The translations under genes were made by a program, and so were the position numbers. Positions 13,894 to 27,513 of a stretch of 64,000 bases of DNA are shown piece by piece. Under the pieces are notes generated by a model. It saw only the letters and a program-made list of their open reading frames with translations, was not told the DNA's origin and searched no databases. Numbering within the stretch: the stretch's first letter is position 1; every line of letters begins with the position of its first letter. Source of the stretch: Megalopta genalis (Eukaryota; Arthropoda; Insecta; Hymenoptera; Halictidae); contig NW_027476251.1 of NCBI RefSeq assembly GCF_051020955.1, forward strand, positions 124,001 to 188,000. The letters run 5' to 3'.

Positions 13894-16350
13894 TCCATGC
13901 AAAACACATGATTTAACTTCAAATCCACGGGATGTAGAAGGTTTAGCTTCAAATCCATGCGAAACAAATGGTTTAGCTTCAAATACTTGTGGTATACGTT
14001 ATTTAGATTTAACTGCATGCGCAACGAACGAGTAAGCTTCAAATCCATGCGAAACAAATGGTTTAGCTACAAATACTTGTGATATACATTATTTAGCTAC
14101 AACTGCATGCGAAACAAACGAGTTTGCCTCAAATCCATGCGAAACACACGATTTAGCTTCATATCAATGCGATGTACAAGGTTTAGCTTCAAATCCAAGC
14201 GAAACACATGATTTAGCTTCAAATACTTGCGATATAAGTGAAATAGATTCAAATACAGGCGAAACGAACGAGTTAGCTTCAAATCCATGCGAAACACAAG
14301 ATCCAGCTGCAAATCAATGCGATGTAGAAGGTTTAGCTTCAAATCCATGCAAAACACATGATTTAACTTCAAATCCACGGGATGTAGAAGGTTTAGCTTC
14401 AAATCCATGCGAAACACATTATTTAGTTGCAAATCAGTGCGAAGTAGTAGGCTCATGTTCAAGTCAATGCGATTCAAATGGTTCATCTTCAAATACTTGT
14501 GAAAGACATGATTTAGCTTCAACTGCATGCGAAACAAACTTGTTATCTCCAAATCCATGCGAAACACATGATCTATCTTCAAATCAATGCGATGTAGAAG
14601 GTTTAGCTTTAAATCCATGCGATACAGAAGATTTAGTTTCAAATCAATGCGATGTAGTAGGTTCAGCTTGAAATCCATTCGACACATATGATTTAGCTTC
14701 AAACACTTGGGATAAAGGTGATATAGCTTCAACTGCATGCAAAACAAACGAGTTACCTTCAAATCCACGCGAAACACATGATTTAGCTTCAAATCAATGC
14801 GATGTAGAAGGTTTAGCTTCAAATCCATGCGAAAAACATGATTTAGCTGCAAACCAATGCGATGTAGAAGGTTTAGCTTCAAAACCAAGCGGAACACATA
14901 TGATTTAGCTTCATATACTTGCGATATAAATGAAGTAACTTCAAATACTGAGGATACAATCAAGTTAGCTTCAAATCCATGCAAAACACACGATTAAGCT
15001 TCAAATCCATGGGCAACACATGATTAGGTTCATTGTCATGGTAAACACATGATTTAGCTTCACATACATGCGAAACAAGTGGTTTAGCTACAAATACTTG
15101 TGATATACATTATTTAGCTACAACTGCATGCGAAACAAACTTGTAATCTTCAAATCCATGCGAAACACATGATTTAGCTTCAAATCAATGCGATGTAGAA
15201 GGTTTAGCATTAAATCCATGCGATACACAAGATTTAGCTTCAAATCAATGCGATGTAGTAGGTTCAGCTTGAAATCCATGCGACACATATGATTTAGCTT
15301 CAAACACTTGGGATAAAGGTGATATAGCTTCAACTGCATGCAAAAAAAAACGAGTTAGCTTCAACTCCATAGGAAAAACATGATTTAGCTTCAAATCAAT
15401 GCGAATGTAGAAGGCTTAGCTTCAAATCCATGCGAAACAAATGGTTTAGATTCAAATACTTGTGATATACATGATTTAGCTTCAACTGCATGCGACACAA
15501 ATGAGTTAGGTTCAAATCCATGCGAAACACATCATTCAGCAGCAAATCAATGCGATGTAGAAGGTTTAGCTTCAAATCCATGCCAAACACATGATTTAGC
15601 TTCATATCCATGGGATGTAGAAGGTTTAGCTTCAAATCCATGCGATACACAAGATTTTGCTTAAAATCAATGCGATGTAGTAGGATCAGCTTCAAATCCA
15701 TGCGACACATATGATTTAGCTTCAAATACTTGCGATATAAGTGATATAGCTTCAAAAGCAGGAGGAACAAACGAGGTAGCTTCAATTCTATGCGAAACAA
15801 ATGATTTAGCTTCAAATCAATGCGAAGTAGATGGCTTAGCTTCAAATCCATGCGAAACAAATGGTTTAGCTACAAATACTTGTGATATACATTAATTAGC
15901 TACAACTGCATGCGAAACAAACGAGTTTGCCTCAAATCCATGCGTAACACACGATTTAGCTTCAAATCAATGCGATGTAGAAGGTTTAGCTTCAACTCCA
16001 AGCGAAACACATGATTTAGCTTCAAATACTTGCGATATAAGTGAAATAGATTCAATTACAGGCGAAACGAACGAGTTAGCTTCAAATCCATGTGAAACAC
16101 AAGATTCAGCTGCAAATCAATGCGATGTAGAAGGTTTAGCTTCAAATCCATGCAAAACACTTGATTTAACTTCAAATCCACAGGATGTAGAAGGTTTAGC
16201 TTCAAATCCATGCGAAACAAATGGTTTAGCTTCAAATACTTGTGATATACGTTATTTAGATTTAACTGCATGCGCAACGAACGAGTTAGCTTCAAATCCA
16301 TGCGAAACAAATGGTTTAGCTAGAAATACTTGTGATATACATTATTTAGC
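13200..16350. repeat. Partial duplication, offset 2252-2253
   Basis: Bases from about 13200 to 14100 recur at about 15452-16350. The offset is 2252 before, and 2253 after, a one-base change (gcaaacaaatgg at 13600 against gcgaaacaaatgg at 15851). Shared rare units include gattcagcagcaaatc and the unit with cctatgcgaaac-like ends around 13535 and 15788. This explains most of the otherwise unassigned stretch between the two 5551-bp copies. Confidence 0.8.
15330..15400. repeat. Register-breaking units with an A-run
   Basis: Around 15342-15350 the unit usually written gcaaaacaaacgag reads gcaaaaaaaaacgag, and the next units read actccataggaaaaac and caatgcgaatgtag. Together these shift the 30-bp register and close frames on both strands. 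They look like replication slippage in an A-rich part of the unit. Confidence 0.7.
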
Positions 16351-19300
16351 TACAACTGCATGCGAAACAAACTTGTTATCTTCAAATCCGTGCGAAACAC
16401 ATGATTTAGCTTCAAATCAATGCGATGTAGAAGGTTTAGCTTTAAATCCATGCGATACACAAGATTTAGTTTCAAATCAATGCGATGTAGTAGGTTCAGC
16501 TTGAAATCCATGCGACACATATGATTTAGCTTCAAACACTTGGGATAAAGGTGATATAGCTTCAACTGCATGCAAAACAAACGAGTTACCTTCAAATCCA
16601 CGCGAAACACATGATTTAACTTCAAATCAGTGCGAAGTAGAAGGCTTAGCTTCAAATCCATGCGAATCTAATGGTTCGGCTTCAAATACGTGTGGAATGC
16701 ATGATTTAGCTTCAACTGCATGCGAAACAACGAGTTACCTTCAAATCCACGCGAAACACATAATTCAGCTTCAAATCAATGCGAAGTAGCAGGTTTAGCT
16801 TCAAATCCATCCGAAACAGATGATTTAGCTTCAAATCAATGCGATGTAGAAGGTTTAGCTTCAAAACCAAGCGGAACACAAATGATTTAGCTTCATATAC
16901 TTGCGATATAAATGAAGTAACTTCAAATGCTGAGGATATAATCAAGTTAGCTTCAAATCCATGCAAATTACATGATTAAGCTTCAAATCCATGGGCAACA
17001 CATGATTTAGGTTCATTGTCATGGTAAACACATGATTTAGCTTCACATACATGCGAAACAAATGGTTTAGCTACAAATACTTGTGATATACATTATTTAG
17101 CTACAACTGCATGCGAAACAAACGAGGTTGCCTCAAATCCATGCGAAAAACACGATTTAGCTTCAAATCAATGCGATGTAGAAGGTTTAGCTTCAAATCC
17201 AAGCGAAACACATGATTTAACTTCAAATCCACGGGATGTAGAAGGTTTAGCTTCATATCCATGCGAAACACATTATTTAGTTGCAAATCAGTGCGAAGTA
17301 GTAGGCTCATGTTCAAATCAATGCGATTCAAATGGTTCATCTTCAAATACTTGTGAAAGACATGATTTAGCTTCAACTGCATGCGAAACAAACGAGTTAG
17401 CTTCAAATCCATGCGAAACACATGATTTAGCTTCAAATCAATGCGATGTAGAAGGTTTAGCTTCAAATCCATGCAAAACACGTGATTTAGCTACTAATTA
17501 ATGCGAAGTAGAAGGCTTAGCTTCAAATCCATGCGAAACAAATGGTTTAGCTTCAAATACTTGTGATATACGTTATTTAGATTTAACTGCATGCGCAACG
17601 ATCGAGTTAGCTTCAAATCCATGCGAAACACATGATTTAGCTGGAAATCAATGCGATGTAGGAGGTTTAGATTCAAATCCATGCGAAACAAATGATTTAG
17701 CTTCAAATCAATGCGAAGTAGAAGGCTTAGCTTCAAATCCATGCGAAAAATATGGTTTAGCTAGAAATACTTGTGATATACATTATTTAGCTACAACTGC
17801 ATGCGAAACAAACTTGTTATCTTCAAATCCATGCGAAACACATGTTTTAGCTTCAAATCAATGCGATGTAGAAGGTTTAGCTTCAAATCCATGCAAAACA
17901 CGTGATTTAGCTACTAATTAATGCGAAGTAGAAGGCTTAGCTTCAAATCCATGCGAAACAAATGGTTTAGCTTCAAATACTTGTGATATACATGATTTAG
18001 CTTCAACAGCATTCGAAGCAAACGAGTTAGCTCCAAATCGACGCGAAACACATGATTTAACTTCAAATCAGTGCGCAGTAGAAGGCTTAGCTTAAAATCC
18101 ATGCGAATCTAATAGTTCGGCTGCAAATTCTTGTGAAATGCATGATTTAGCTTCAACAGCATGCGAAACAACGAGTTACCTTCAAATCCACGCGAAACAC
18201 ATAATTTAGTTTCAAATCAATGCGATGTAGAAGGCTTAGCTTCAAATTCAAGAGAAACACATGATTTAGCTTCAAATACTTGCGATATAAGTCATATAGT
18301 TTCAAATGCAGCTGAAACGGACGAGTTAGCTTCAAATCCATGCGAAACACAAGATTCAGCTGCAAATCAATGCGATGTAGAAGGCATAGCTTCAAATCCA
18401 TGCAAAACACGTGATTTAGGATCCAACCAATGCGAAGTAGAAGGCTTAGCTTCAAATCCATGCGAATCAATTGATTAGCTGCAAATACTTGTGATATACA
18501 AGATTTAGTTTCAACTGCATGCGAAACAAACGAGTTAGCTTCAAATCCTTTCGAAACACAATATTGAGCGTCAAATCAATGCGAAGTAGAAGGCAGAGAT
18601 TCAAATCCATGCGATAAAAATGGTTTAGATTCAAATACTTGTGATATACATGATTTAGATTCAACTGCATGCGACACAAACGAGTTAGGTTCAAATCCAT
18701 GCTAAAGACATGATTTAGCATCAAATCAGTGCGAAAGAAATGGTTTAGATTCAAATACTTGTGATATACATGATTTAGCTTCAACTGCATGCGACACAAA
18801 CGAGTTAGGTTCAAATCCATGCGAAACACATGATTCAGCAGCAAATCAATGCGATGTAGAAGGTTTAGCTTCAAATCCATGCCAAACACATGATTTAGCT
18901 TCATATCCATGGGATGTAGAAGGTTTAGCTTCAAATCCATGCGATACACAAGATTTTGCTTAAAATCAATGCGATGTAGTAGGATCAGCTTCAAATCCAT
19001 GCGACACATATGATTTAGCTTCAAATACTTGCGATATAAGTGATATAGCTTCAAAAGCAGGAGGAACAAACGAGGTAGCTTCAATTCTATGCGAAACAAA
19101 TGATTTAGCTTCAAATCAATGCGAAGTAGATGGATTAGCTTCAAATCCATGCAAACAAATGGTTTAGCTACAAATACTTGTGATATACATTAATTAGCTA
19201 CAACTGCATGCGAAACAAACGAGTTTGCCTCAAATCCATGCGTAACACACGATTTAGCTTCAAATCAATGCGATGTAGAAGGTTTAGCTTCAACTCCAAG

Positions 19301-21771
19301 CGAAACACATGATTTAGCTTCAAATACTTGCGATATAAGTGAAATAGATTCAATTACAGGCGAAACGAACGAGTTAGCTTCAAATCCAAGCGAAACACAA
19401 GATTCAGCTGCAAATCAATGCGATGTAGAAGGTTTAGCTTCAAATCCATGCAAAACACATGATTTAACTTCAAATCCACGGGATGTAGAAGGTTTAGCTT
19501 CAAATCCATGCGAAACAAATTGTTTAGCTTCAAATACTTGTGGTATACGTTATTTAGATTTAACTGCATGCGCAACGAACGAGTTAGCTTCAAATCCATG
19601 CGAAACAAATGGTTTAGCTACAAATACTTGTGATATACATTATTTAGCTACAACTGCATGCGAAACAAACGAGTTTGCCTCAAATCCATTCGAAACACAC
19701 GATTTAGCTTCATATCAATGCGATGTACAAGGTTTAGCTTCAAATCCAAGCGAAACACATGATTTAGCTTCAAATACTTGCGATATAAGTGAAATAGATT
19801 CAAATACAGGCGAAACGAACGAGTTAGCTTCAAATCCATGCGAAACACAAGATCCAGCTGCAAATCAATGCGATGTAGAAGGTTTAGCTTCAAATCCATG
19901 CAAAACACATGATTTAACTTCAAATCCACGGGATGTAGAAGGTTTAGCTTCAAATCCATGCGAAACACATTATTTAGTTGCAAATCAGTGCGAAGTAGTA
20001 GGCTCCTGTTCAAGTCAATGCGATTCAAATGGTTCATCTTCAAATACTTGTGAAAGACATGATTTAGCTTCAACTGCATGCGAAACAAACTTGTTATCTC
20101 CAAATCCATGCGAAACACATGATTTATCTTCAAATCAATGCGATGTAGAAGGTTTAGCTTTAAATCCATGCGATACACAAGATATAGTTTCAAATCAATG
20201 CGATGTAGTAGGTTCAGCTTGAAATCCATTCGACACATATGATTTAGCTTCAAACACTTGGGATAAAGGTGATATAGCTTCAACTGCATGCAAAACAAAC
20301 GAGTTACCTTCAAATCCACGCGAAACACATGATTTAGCTTCAAATCAATGCGATGTAGAAGGTTTAGCTTCAAATCCATGCGAAAAACATGATTTAGCTT
20401 CAAACCAATGCGATGTAGAAGGTTTAGCTTCAAAACCAAGCGGAACACATATGATTTAGCTTCATATACTTGCGATATAAATGAAGTAACTTCAAATGCT
20501 GAGGATACAATCAAGTTAGCTTCAAATCCATGCAAAACACACGATTAAGCTTCAAATCCATGGGCAACACATGATTAGGTTCATTGTCATGGTAAACACA
20601 TGATTTAGCTTCACATACATGCGAAACAAATGGTTTAGCTACAAATACTTGTGATATACATTATTTAGCTACAACTGCATGCGAAACAAACTTGTTATCT
20701 TCAAATCCATGCGAAACACATGATTTAGCTTCAAATCAATGCGATGTAGAAGGTTTAGCTTCAAATCCATCCGAAACACATGATTTAGCTTCAAATCAAT
20801 GCGATGTAGAAGGTTTAGCTTCAAAACCAAGCGGAACACATATGATTTAGCTTCATATACTTGCGATATAAATGAAGTAACTTCAAATGCTGAGGATACA
20901 ATCAAGTTAGCTTCAAATCCATGCAAATTACATGATTAAGCTTCAAATCCACGGGCAACACATGATTTAGGTTCATTGTCATGGTAAACACATGATTTAG
21001 CTTCACATACATGCGAAACAAATGGTTTAGCTACAAATACTTGTGATATACATTATTTAGCTACAACTGCATGCGAAACAAACGAGTTTGCCTCAAATCC
21101 ATGCGAAAAACACGATTTAGCTTCAAATCAATGCGATGTAGAAGGTTTAGCTTCAAATCCAAGCGAAACACATGATTTAACTTCAAATCCACGGGATGTA
21201 GAAGGTTTAGCTTCATATCCATGCGAAACACATTATTTAGTTGCAAATCAGTGCGAAGTAGTAGGCTCATGTTCAAATCAATGCGATTCAAATGGTTCAT
21301 CTTCAAATACTTGTGAAAGACATGATTTAGCTTCAACTGCATGCGAAACAAACGAGTTAGCTTCAAATCCATGCGAAACACATGATTTAGCTTCAAATCA
21401 ATGCGATGTAGAAGGTTTAGCTTCAAATCCATGCAAAACACGTGATTTAGCTACTAATTAATGCGAAGTAGAAGGCTTAGCTTCAAATCCATGCGAAACA
21501 AATGGTTTAGCTTCAAATACTTGTGATATATGTTATTTAGATTTAACTACATGCGCAACGAACGAGTTAGCTTCAAATCCATGCGAAACACATGATTTAG
21601 CTGGAAATCAATGCGATGTAGGAGGTTTAGATTCAAATCCATGCGAAACAAATGATTTAGCTTCAAATCAATGCGAAGTAGAAGGCTTACCTTCAAATCC
21701 ATGCGAATCTAATGGTTCGGCTGCAAATTCTTGTGAAATGCATGATTTAGCTTCAACAGCATGCGACACAA

Positions 21772-22846
21772 CGAGTTACCTTCAAATCCACGCGAAACAC
21801 ACAATTTAGTTTCAAATCAATGCGATGTAGAAGGCTTAGCTTCAAATTCAAGAGAAACACATGATTTAGCTTCAAATACTTGCGATATAAGTCATATAAC
21901 TTCAAATGCAGCTGAAACGAACGAGTTAGCTTCAAATCCATGCGAAACACAAGATTCAGCTGCAAATCAATGCGATGTAGAAGGCATAGCTTCAAATCCA
22001 TGCAAAACACGTGATTTAGGATCCAACCAATGCGAAGTAGAAGGCTTAGCTTCAAATCCATGCGAATCAATTGATTAGCTGCAAATACTTGTGATATACA
22101 AGATTTAGTTTCAACTGCATGCGAAACAACGAGTTACCTTCAAATCCACGCGAAACACATAATTTAGTTTCAAATCAATGCGATGTAGAAGGCTTAGCTT
22201 CAAATTCAAGAGAAACACATGATTTAGCTTCAAATACTTGCGATATAAGTCATATAGTTTCAAATGCAGCTGAAACGAACGAGTTAGCTTCAAATTCATG
22301 CGAAACACAAGATTCAGCTGCAAATCAATGCGATGTAGAAGGCATAGCTTCAAATCCATGCAAAACACGTGATTTAGGATCCAACCAATGCGAAGTAGAA
22401 GGCTTAGCTTCAAATCCATGCGAATCAATTGATTAGCTGCAAATTCTTGTGAAATGCATGATTTAGCTTCAACAGCATGCGAAACAACGAGTTACCTTCA
22501 AATCCACGCGAAACACATAATTTAGTTTCAAATCAATGCGATGTAGAAGGCTTAGCATCAAATTCAAGAGAAATACATGATTTAGCTTCAAATACTTGCG
22601 ATATAAGTCATATAGTTTCAAATGCAGCTGAAACGAACGAGTTAACTTCAAATCCATGCGAAACACAAGATTCAGCTGCAAATCAATGCGATGTAGAAGG
22701 CATAGCTTCAAATCCATGCAAAACACGTGATTTAGGATCCAACCATTGCGAAGTAGAAGGCTTAGCTTCAAATCCATGCGAATCAATTGATTAGCTGCAA
22801 ATACTTGTGATATACAAGATTTAGTTTCAACTGCATGCGAAACAAA
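21772..22846. repeat. First triplet of the 358-bp (12-unit) module
   Basis: Three direct copies start at 21772, 22130 and 22488, each at cgagttaccttcaaatcc and spaced exactly 358 bp (12 units minus 2 bases). Each module carries the same ordered unit types, read on + as PRETHN, QCDVEG, SRETHD, TCDISH, NAAETNE, PCETQD, QCDVEG, PCKTRD, QCEVEG and PCESID, followed by a stop. Position-specific markers distinguish the members: the first is preceded by gcgacacaacgag, and the third has gagaaatacatg and ccaaccattgcg. Confidence 0.93.
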
Positions 22847-23300
22847 CGACTTAGCTTCAAATCCATTCGAAACACAATATTGAGCGTCAAATCAATGCGA
22901 AGTAGAAGGCAGAGATTCAAATCCATGCGATACAAATGGTTTAGCCTCAAATACTTGCGATATACATGATTTAGATTCAACCGCATTCGAAGCAAACGCG
23001 TTATCTCCGAATCCACGCGAAACACATGATTTAGCTTCAAATCAATGCGAAGTAGCAGGTTTAGCTTCAAATCCATGCGAAACAAATGGTTTAGCTAGAA
23101 ATACTTGTGATATACATTATTTACCTACAACTGCATGCGAAACAAACGAGTTAGCTTCAAATCCATGCGAAACACATGATTTAGCTGCAAATCAATGCGA
23201 AGTAGAAGGCTTAGCTACAAATCCATGCCAAACAAATGGTTTAGCTACAAATACTTGTGATATACATTATTTAGCTACAACTGCATGCGAAACAAAGGAG

Positions 23301-23326
23301 TTTTAATCACGATTTTTAAACACACG
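23301..23326. repeat. Aberrant unit: replaced patch, copy 1
   Basis: After aacaaaggag the sequence reads ttttaatcacgattttt and then aaacacacgatttggc. At 34317-34342 the same flanks enclose an ordinary unit (ttttaatcaaatccatgcg, then aaacacacg). Here about 12 bases of the unit are replaced by about 8-10 different ones, which changes the register by 2. The same lesion occurs at 44237-44262. Confidence 0.85.
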
Positions 23327-24043
23327 ATTTGGCTTCAAATCAATGCGATGTAGAAGGTTTAGCTTCAAATCCATGCGATACACAAGATTTAGCTTCAAAT
23401 CAATGCGATCTAGAATGTTCAGCTTCAAATCCATGCGAAACAAATGATTTAGCTTCAAATCAATGCGAAGTAGAAGGCTTAGCTTCAAATCCATGCGACA
23501 CATATGATTTAGCTTCAAATACTTGCGACATAAGTGATATAGCTTCAAAAGCAGGAGGAACAAACGAGGTAGCTTCAATTCCACGCGAAATAAATGATTT
23601 AGCTTCAAATCAATGCGAAGTAGAAGGCTTAGCTTCAAATCCATGCGAAACAAATGGTTTAGCTTCAAATCAATGCGATGTAGAAGGTTTAGCTTCAAAT
23701 CAATGCGATACACAAGATTTAGCTTCAAATCAATGCGATGTAGAAGGTTTAGCTTCAAATCCACGCGAAACAAATGATTGAGCTTCAAATCAATGCGAAG
23801 TAGAAGGCTTAGCTTCAAATCCATGCGAAACAAATGGTTTAGCTAGAAATACTTGTGATATACATGATTTAGCTTCAACAGCATTCGAAGCAAACGAGTT
23901 AGCTCCAAATCGACGCGAAACACATGATTTAACTTCAAATCAGTGCGAAGTAGAAGGCTTACCTTCAAATCCATGCGAATCTAATGGTTCGGCTGCAAAT
24001 TCTTGTGAAATGCATGATTTAGCTTCAACAGCATGCGACACAA

Positions 24044-25118
24044 CGAGTTACCTTCAAATCCACGCGAAACACACAATTTAGTTTCAAATCAATGCGATGT
24101 AGAAGGCTTAGCTTCAAATTCAAGAGAAACACATGATTTAGCTTCAAATACTTGCGATATAAGTCATATAATTTCAAATGCAGCTGAAACGAACGAGTTA
24201 GCTTCAAATCCATGCGAAACACAAGATTCAGCTGCAAATCAATGCGATGTAGAAGGCATAGCTTCAAATCCATGCAAAACACGTGATTTAGGATCCAACC
24301 AATGCGAAGTAGAAGGCTTCGCTTCAAATCCATGCGAATCAATTGATTAGCTGCAAATACTTGTGATATACAAGATTTAGTTTCAACTGCATGCGAAACA
24401 ACGAGTTACCTTCAAATCCACGCGAAACACATAATTTAGTTTCAAATCAATGCGATGTAGAAGGCTTAGCTTCAAATTCAAGAGAAACACATGATTTAGC
24501 TTCAAATACTTGCGATATAAGTCATATAGTTTCAAATGCAGCTGAAACGAACGAGTTAGCTTCAAATCCATGCGAAACACAAGATTCAGCTGCAAATCAA
24601 TGCGATGTAGAAGGCATAGCTTCAAATCCATGCAAAACACGTGATTTAGGATCCAACCAATGCGAAGTAGAAGGCTTAGCTTCAAATCCATGCGAATCAA
24701 TTGATTAGCTGCAAATTCTTGTGAAATGCATGATTTAGCTTCAACAGCATGCGAAACAACGAGTTACCTTCAAATCCACGCGAAACACATAATTTAGTTT
24801 CAAATCAATGCGATGTAGAAGGCTTAGCATCAAATTCAAGAGAAATACATGATTTAGCTTCAAATACTTGCGATATAAGTCATATAGTTTCAAATGCAGC
24901 TGAAACGAACGAGTTAACTTCAAATCCATGCGAAACACAAGATTCAGCTGCAAATCAATGCGATGTAGAAGGCATAGCTTCAAATCCATGCAAAACACGT
25001 GATTTAGGATCCAACCATTGCGAAGTAGAAGGCTTAGCTTCAAATCCATGCGAATCAATTGATTAGCTGCAAATACTTGTGATATACAAGATTTAGTTTC
25101 AACTGCATGCGAAACAAA
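24044..25118. repeat. Second triplet of the 358-bp module
   Basis: Copies start at 24044, 24402 and 24760, with the same 358-bp spacing and the same member-specific markers as the first triplet, which lies 2272 bp upstream. The first member again carries gcgacacaacgag and cacacaattta; the third again carries gagaaatacatg and ccaaccattgcg. The triplet was therefore copied as a block after its internal triplication. Confidence 0.93.
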
Positions 25119-26107
25119 CGACTTAGCTTCAAATCCATTCGAAACACAATATTGAGCGTCAAATCAATGCGAAGTAGAAGGCAGAGATTCAAATCCATGC
25201 GATACAAATGGTTTAGCCTCAAATACTTGCGATATACATGATTTAGATTCAACCGCATTCGAAGCAAACGCGTTATCTCCGAATCCACGCGAAACACATG
25301 ATTTAGCTTCAAATCAATGCGAAGTAGCAGGTTTAGCTTCAAATCCATGCGAAACAAATGGTTTAGCTAGAAATACTTGTGATATACATTATTTACCTAC
25401 AACTGCATGCGAAACAAACGAGTTAGCTTCAAATCAACGCCAAACACATGATTTAGCTTCAAATCAATGCGATGTAGATGGTTTAGCTTCAAATCCATGC
25501 GAAACAAATGATTTAGCTTCAAATCAATGCGAAGTAGAAGGCTTAGCTTCAAATCCATGCGACACATATGATTTAGCTTCAAATACTTGCGACATAAGTG
25601 ATATAGCTTCAAAAGCAGGAGGAACAAACGAGGTAGCTTCAATTCCACGCGAAATAAATGATTTAGCTTCAAATCAATGCGAAGTAGAAGGCTTAGCTTC
25701 AAATCCATGCGAAACAAATGGTTTAGCTTCAAATCAATGCGATGTAGAAGGTTTAGCTTCAAATCAATGCGATACACAAGATTTAGCTTCAAATCAATGC
25801 GATGTAGAAGGTTTAGCTTCAAATCCACGCGAAACAAATGATTGAGCTTCAAATCAATGCGAAGTAGAAGGCTTAGCTTCAAATCCATGCGAAACAAATG
25901 GTTTAGCTAGAAATACTTGTGATATACATGATTTAGCTTCAACAGCATTCGAAGCAAACGAGTTAGCTCCAAATCGACGCGAAACACATGATTTAACTTC
26001 AAATCAGTGCGAAGTAGAAGGCTTACCTTCAAATCCATGCGAATCTAATGGTTCGGCTGCAAATTCTTGTGAAATGCATGATTTAGCTTCAACAGCATGC
26101 GACACAA

Positions 26108-27182
26108 CGAGTTACCTTCAAATCCACGCGAAACACACAATTTAGTTTCAAATCAATGCGATGTAGAAGGCTTAGCTTCAAATTCAAGAGAAACACATGA
26201 TTTAGCTTCAAATACTTGCGATATAAGTCATATAATTTCAAATGCAGCTGAAACGAACGAGTTAGCTTCAAATCCATGCGAAACACAAGATTCAGCTGCA
26301 AATCAATGCGATGTAGAAGGCATAGCTTCAAATCCATGCAAAACACGTGATTTAGGATCCAACCAATGCGAAGTAGAAGGCTTAGCTTCAAATCCATGCG
26401 AATCAATTGATTAGCTGCAAATACTTGTGATATACAAGATTTAGTTTCAACTGCATGCGAAACAACGAGTTACCTTCAAATCCACGCGAAACACATAATT
26501 TAGTTTCAAATCAATGCGATGTAGAAGGCTTAGCTTCAAATTCAAGAGAAACACACGATTTAGCTTCAAATACTTGCGATATAAGTCATATAGTTTCAAA
26601 TGCAGCTGAAACGAACGAGTTAGCTTCAAATCCATGCGAAACACAAGATTCAGCTGCAAATCAATGCGATGTAGAAGGCATAGCTTCAAATCCATGCAAA
26701 ACACGTGATTTAGGATCCAACCAATGCGAAGTAGAAGGCTTAGCTTCAAATCCATGCGAATCAATTGATTAGCTGCAAATTCTTGTGAAATGCATGATTT
26801 AGCTTCAACAGCATGCGAAACAACGAGTTACCTTCAAATCCACGCGAAACACATAATTTAGTTTCAAATCAATGCGATGTAGAAGGCTTAGCATCAAATT
26901 CAAGAGAAATACATGATTTAGCTTCAAATACTTGCGATATAAGTCATATAGTTTCAAATGCAGCTGAAACGAACGAGTTAACTTCAAATCCATGCGAAAC
27001 ACAAGATTCAGCTGCAAATCAATGCGATGTAGAAGGCATAGCTTCAAATCCATGCAAAACACGTGATTTAGGATCCAACCATTGCGAAGTAGAAGGCTTA
27101 GCTTCAAATCCATGCGAATCAATTGATTAGCTGCAAATACTTGTGATATACAAGATTTAGTTTCAACTGCATGCGAAACAAA
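26108..27182. repeat. Third triplet of the 358-bp module
   Basis: Copies start at 26108, 26466 and 26824, 2064 bp after the second triplet. Member-specific variants are kept. A private change is acacacgatttagc in the middle member (about 26550). Single copies of the related module occur near 450, 3305, 8028, 9855, 12621 and 18172, and these look like the unamplified ancestral state. Confidence 0.93.
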
Positions 27183-27513
27183 CGACTTAGCTTCAAATCC
27201 ATTCGAAACACAATATTGAGCGTCAAATCAATGCGAAGTAGAAGGCAGAGATTCAAATCCATGCGATACAAATGGTTTAGCCTCAAATACTTGCGATATA
27301 CATGATTTAGCTTCAACCGCATTCGAAGCAAACGCGTTATCTCCGAATCCACGCGAAACACATGATTTAGCTTCAAATCAATGCGAAGTAGCAGGTTTAG
27401 CTTCAAATCCATGCGAAACAAATGGTTTAGCTAGAAATACTTGTGATATACATTATTTACCTACAACTGCATGCGAAACAAACGAGTTAGCTTGAAATCA
27501 ACGCCAAACACAT

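Larger units (their letters stand above)
11053..20759. repeat. 5551-bp period duplication, two copies about 4.15 kb long
   Basis: About 11053-15208 corresponds to about 16604-20759 at a constant offset of 5551 (11550 to 17101, 12602 to 18153, 12916 to 18467, 14097 to 19648). The copies are recognisably diverged, with more single-base differences than the 1957-bp or 2099-bp pairs. About 1.4 kb between them (15209-16603) has another origin. The open frame at 14097-14984 on the minus strand recurs at 19648-20535 with several residue changes. Confidence 0.88.

Noticed and set aside
14097..20535. Pair of 295-codon minus-strand frames (14097-14984 and 19648-20535) as conserved paralogous genes
   Set aside because: They are simply the two copies of the 5551-bp duplication. 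The shared length follows from the duplication, and plus-strand frames overlap other copies equally well.
21761..27130. Family of nine plus-strand 105-codon frames as a small-protein gene family
   Set aside because: They coincide with the 358-bp modules. Each begins and ends at the same indel and stop of the module, and an equally long minus-strand frame covers the same bases.
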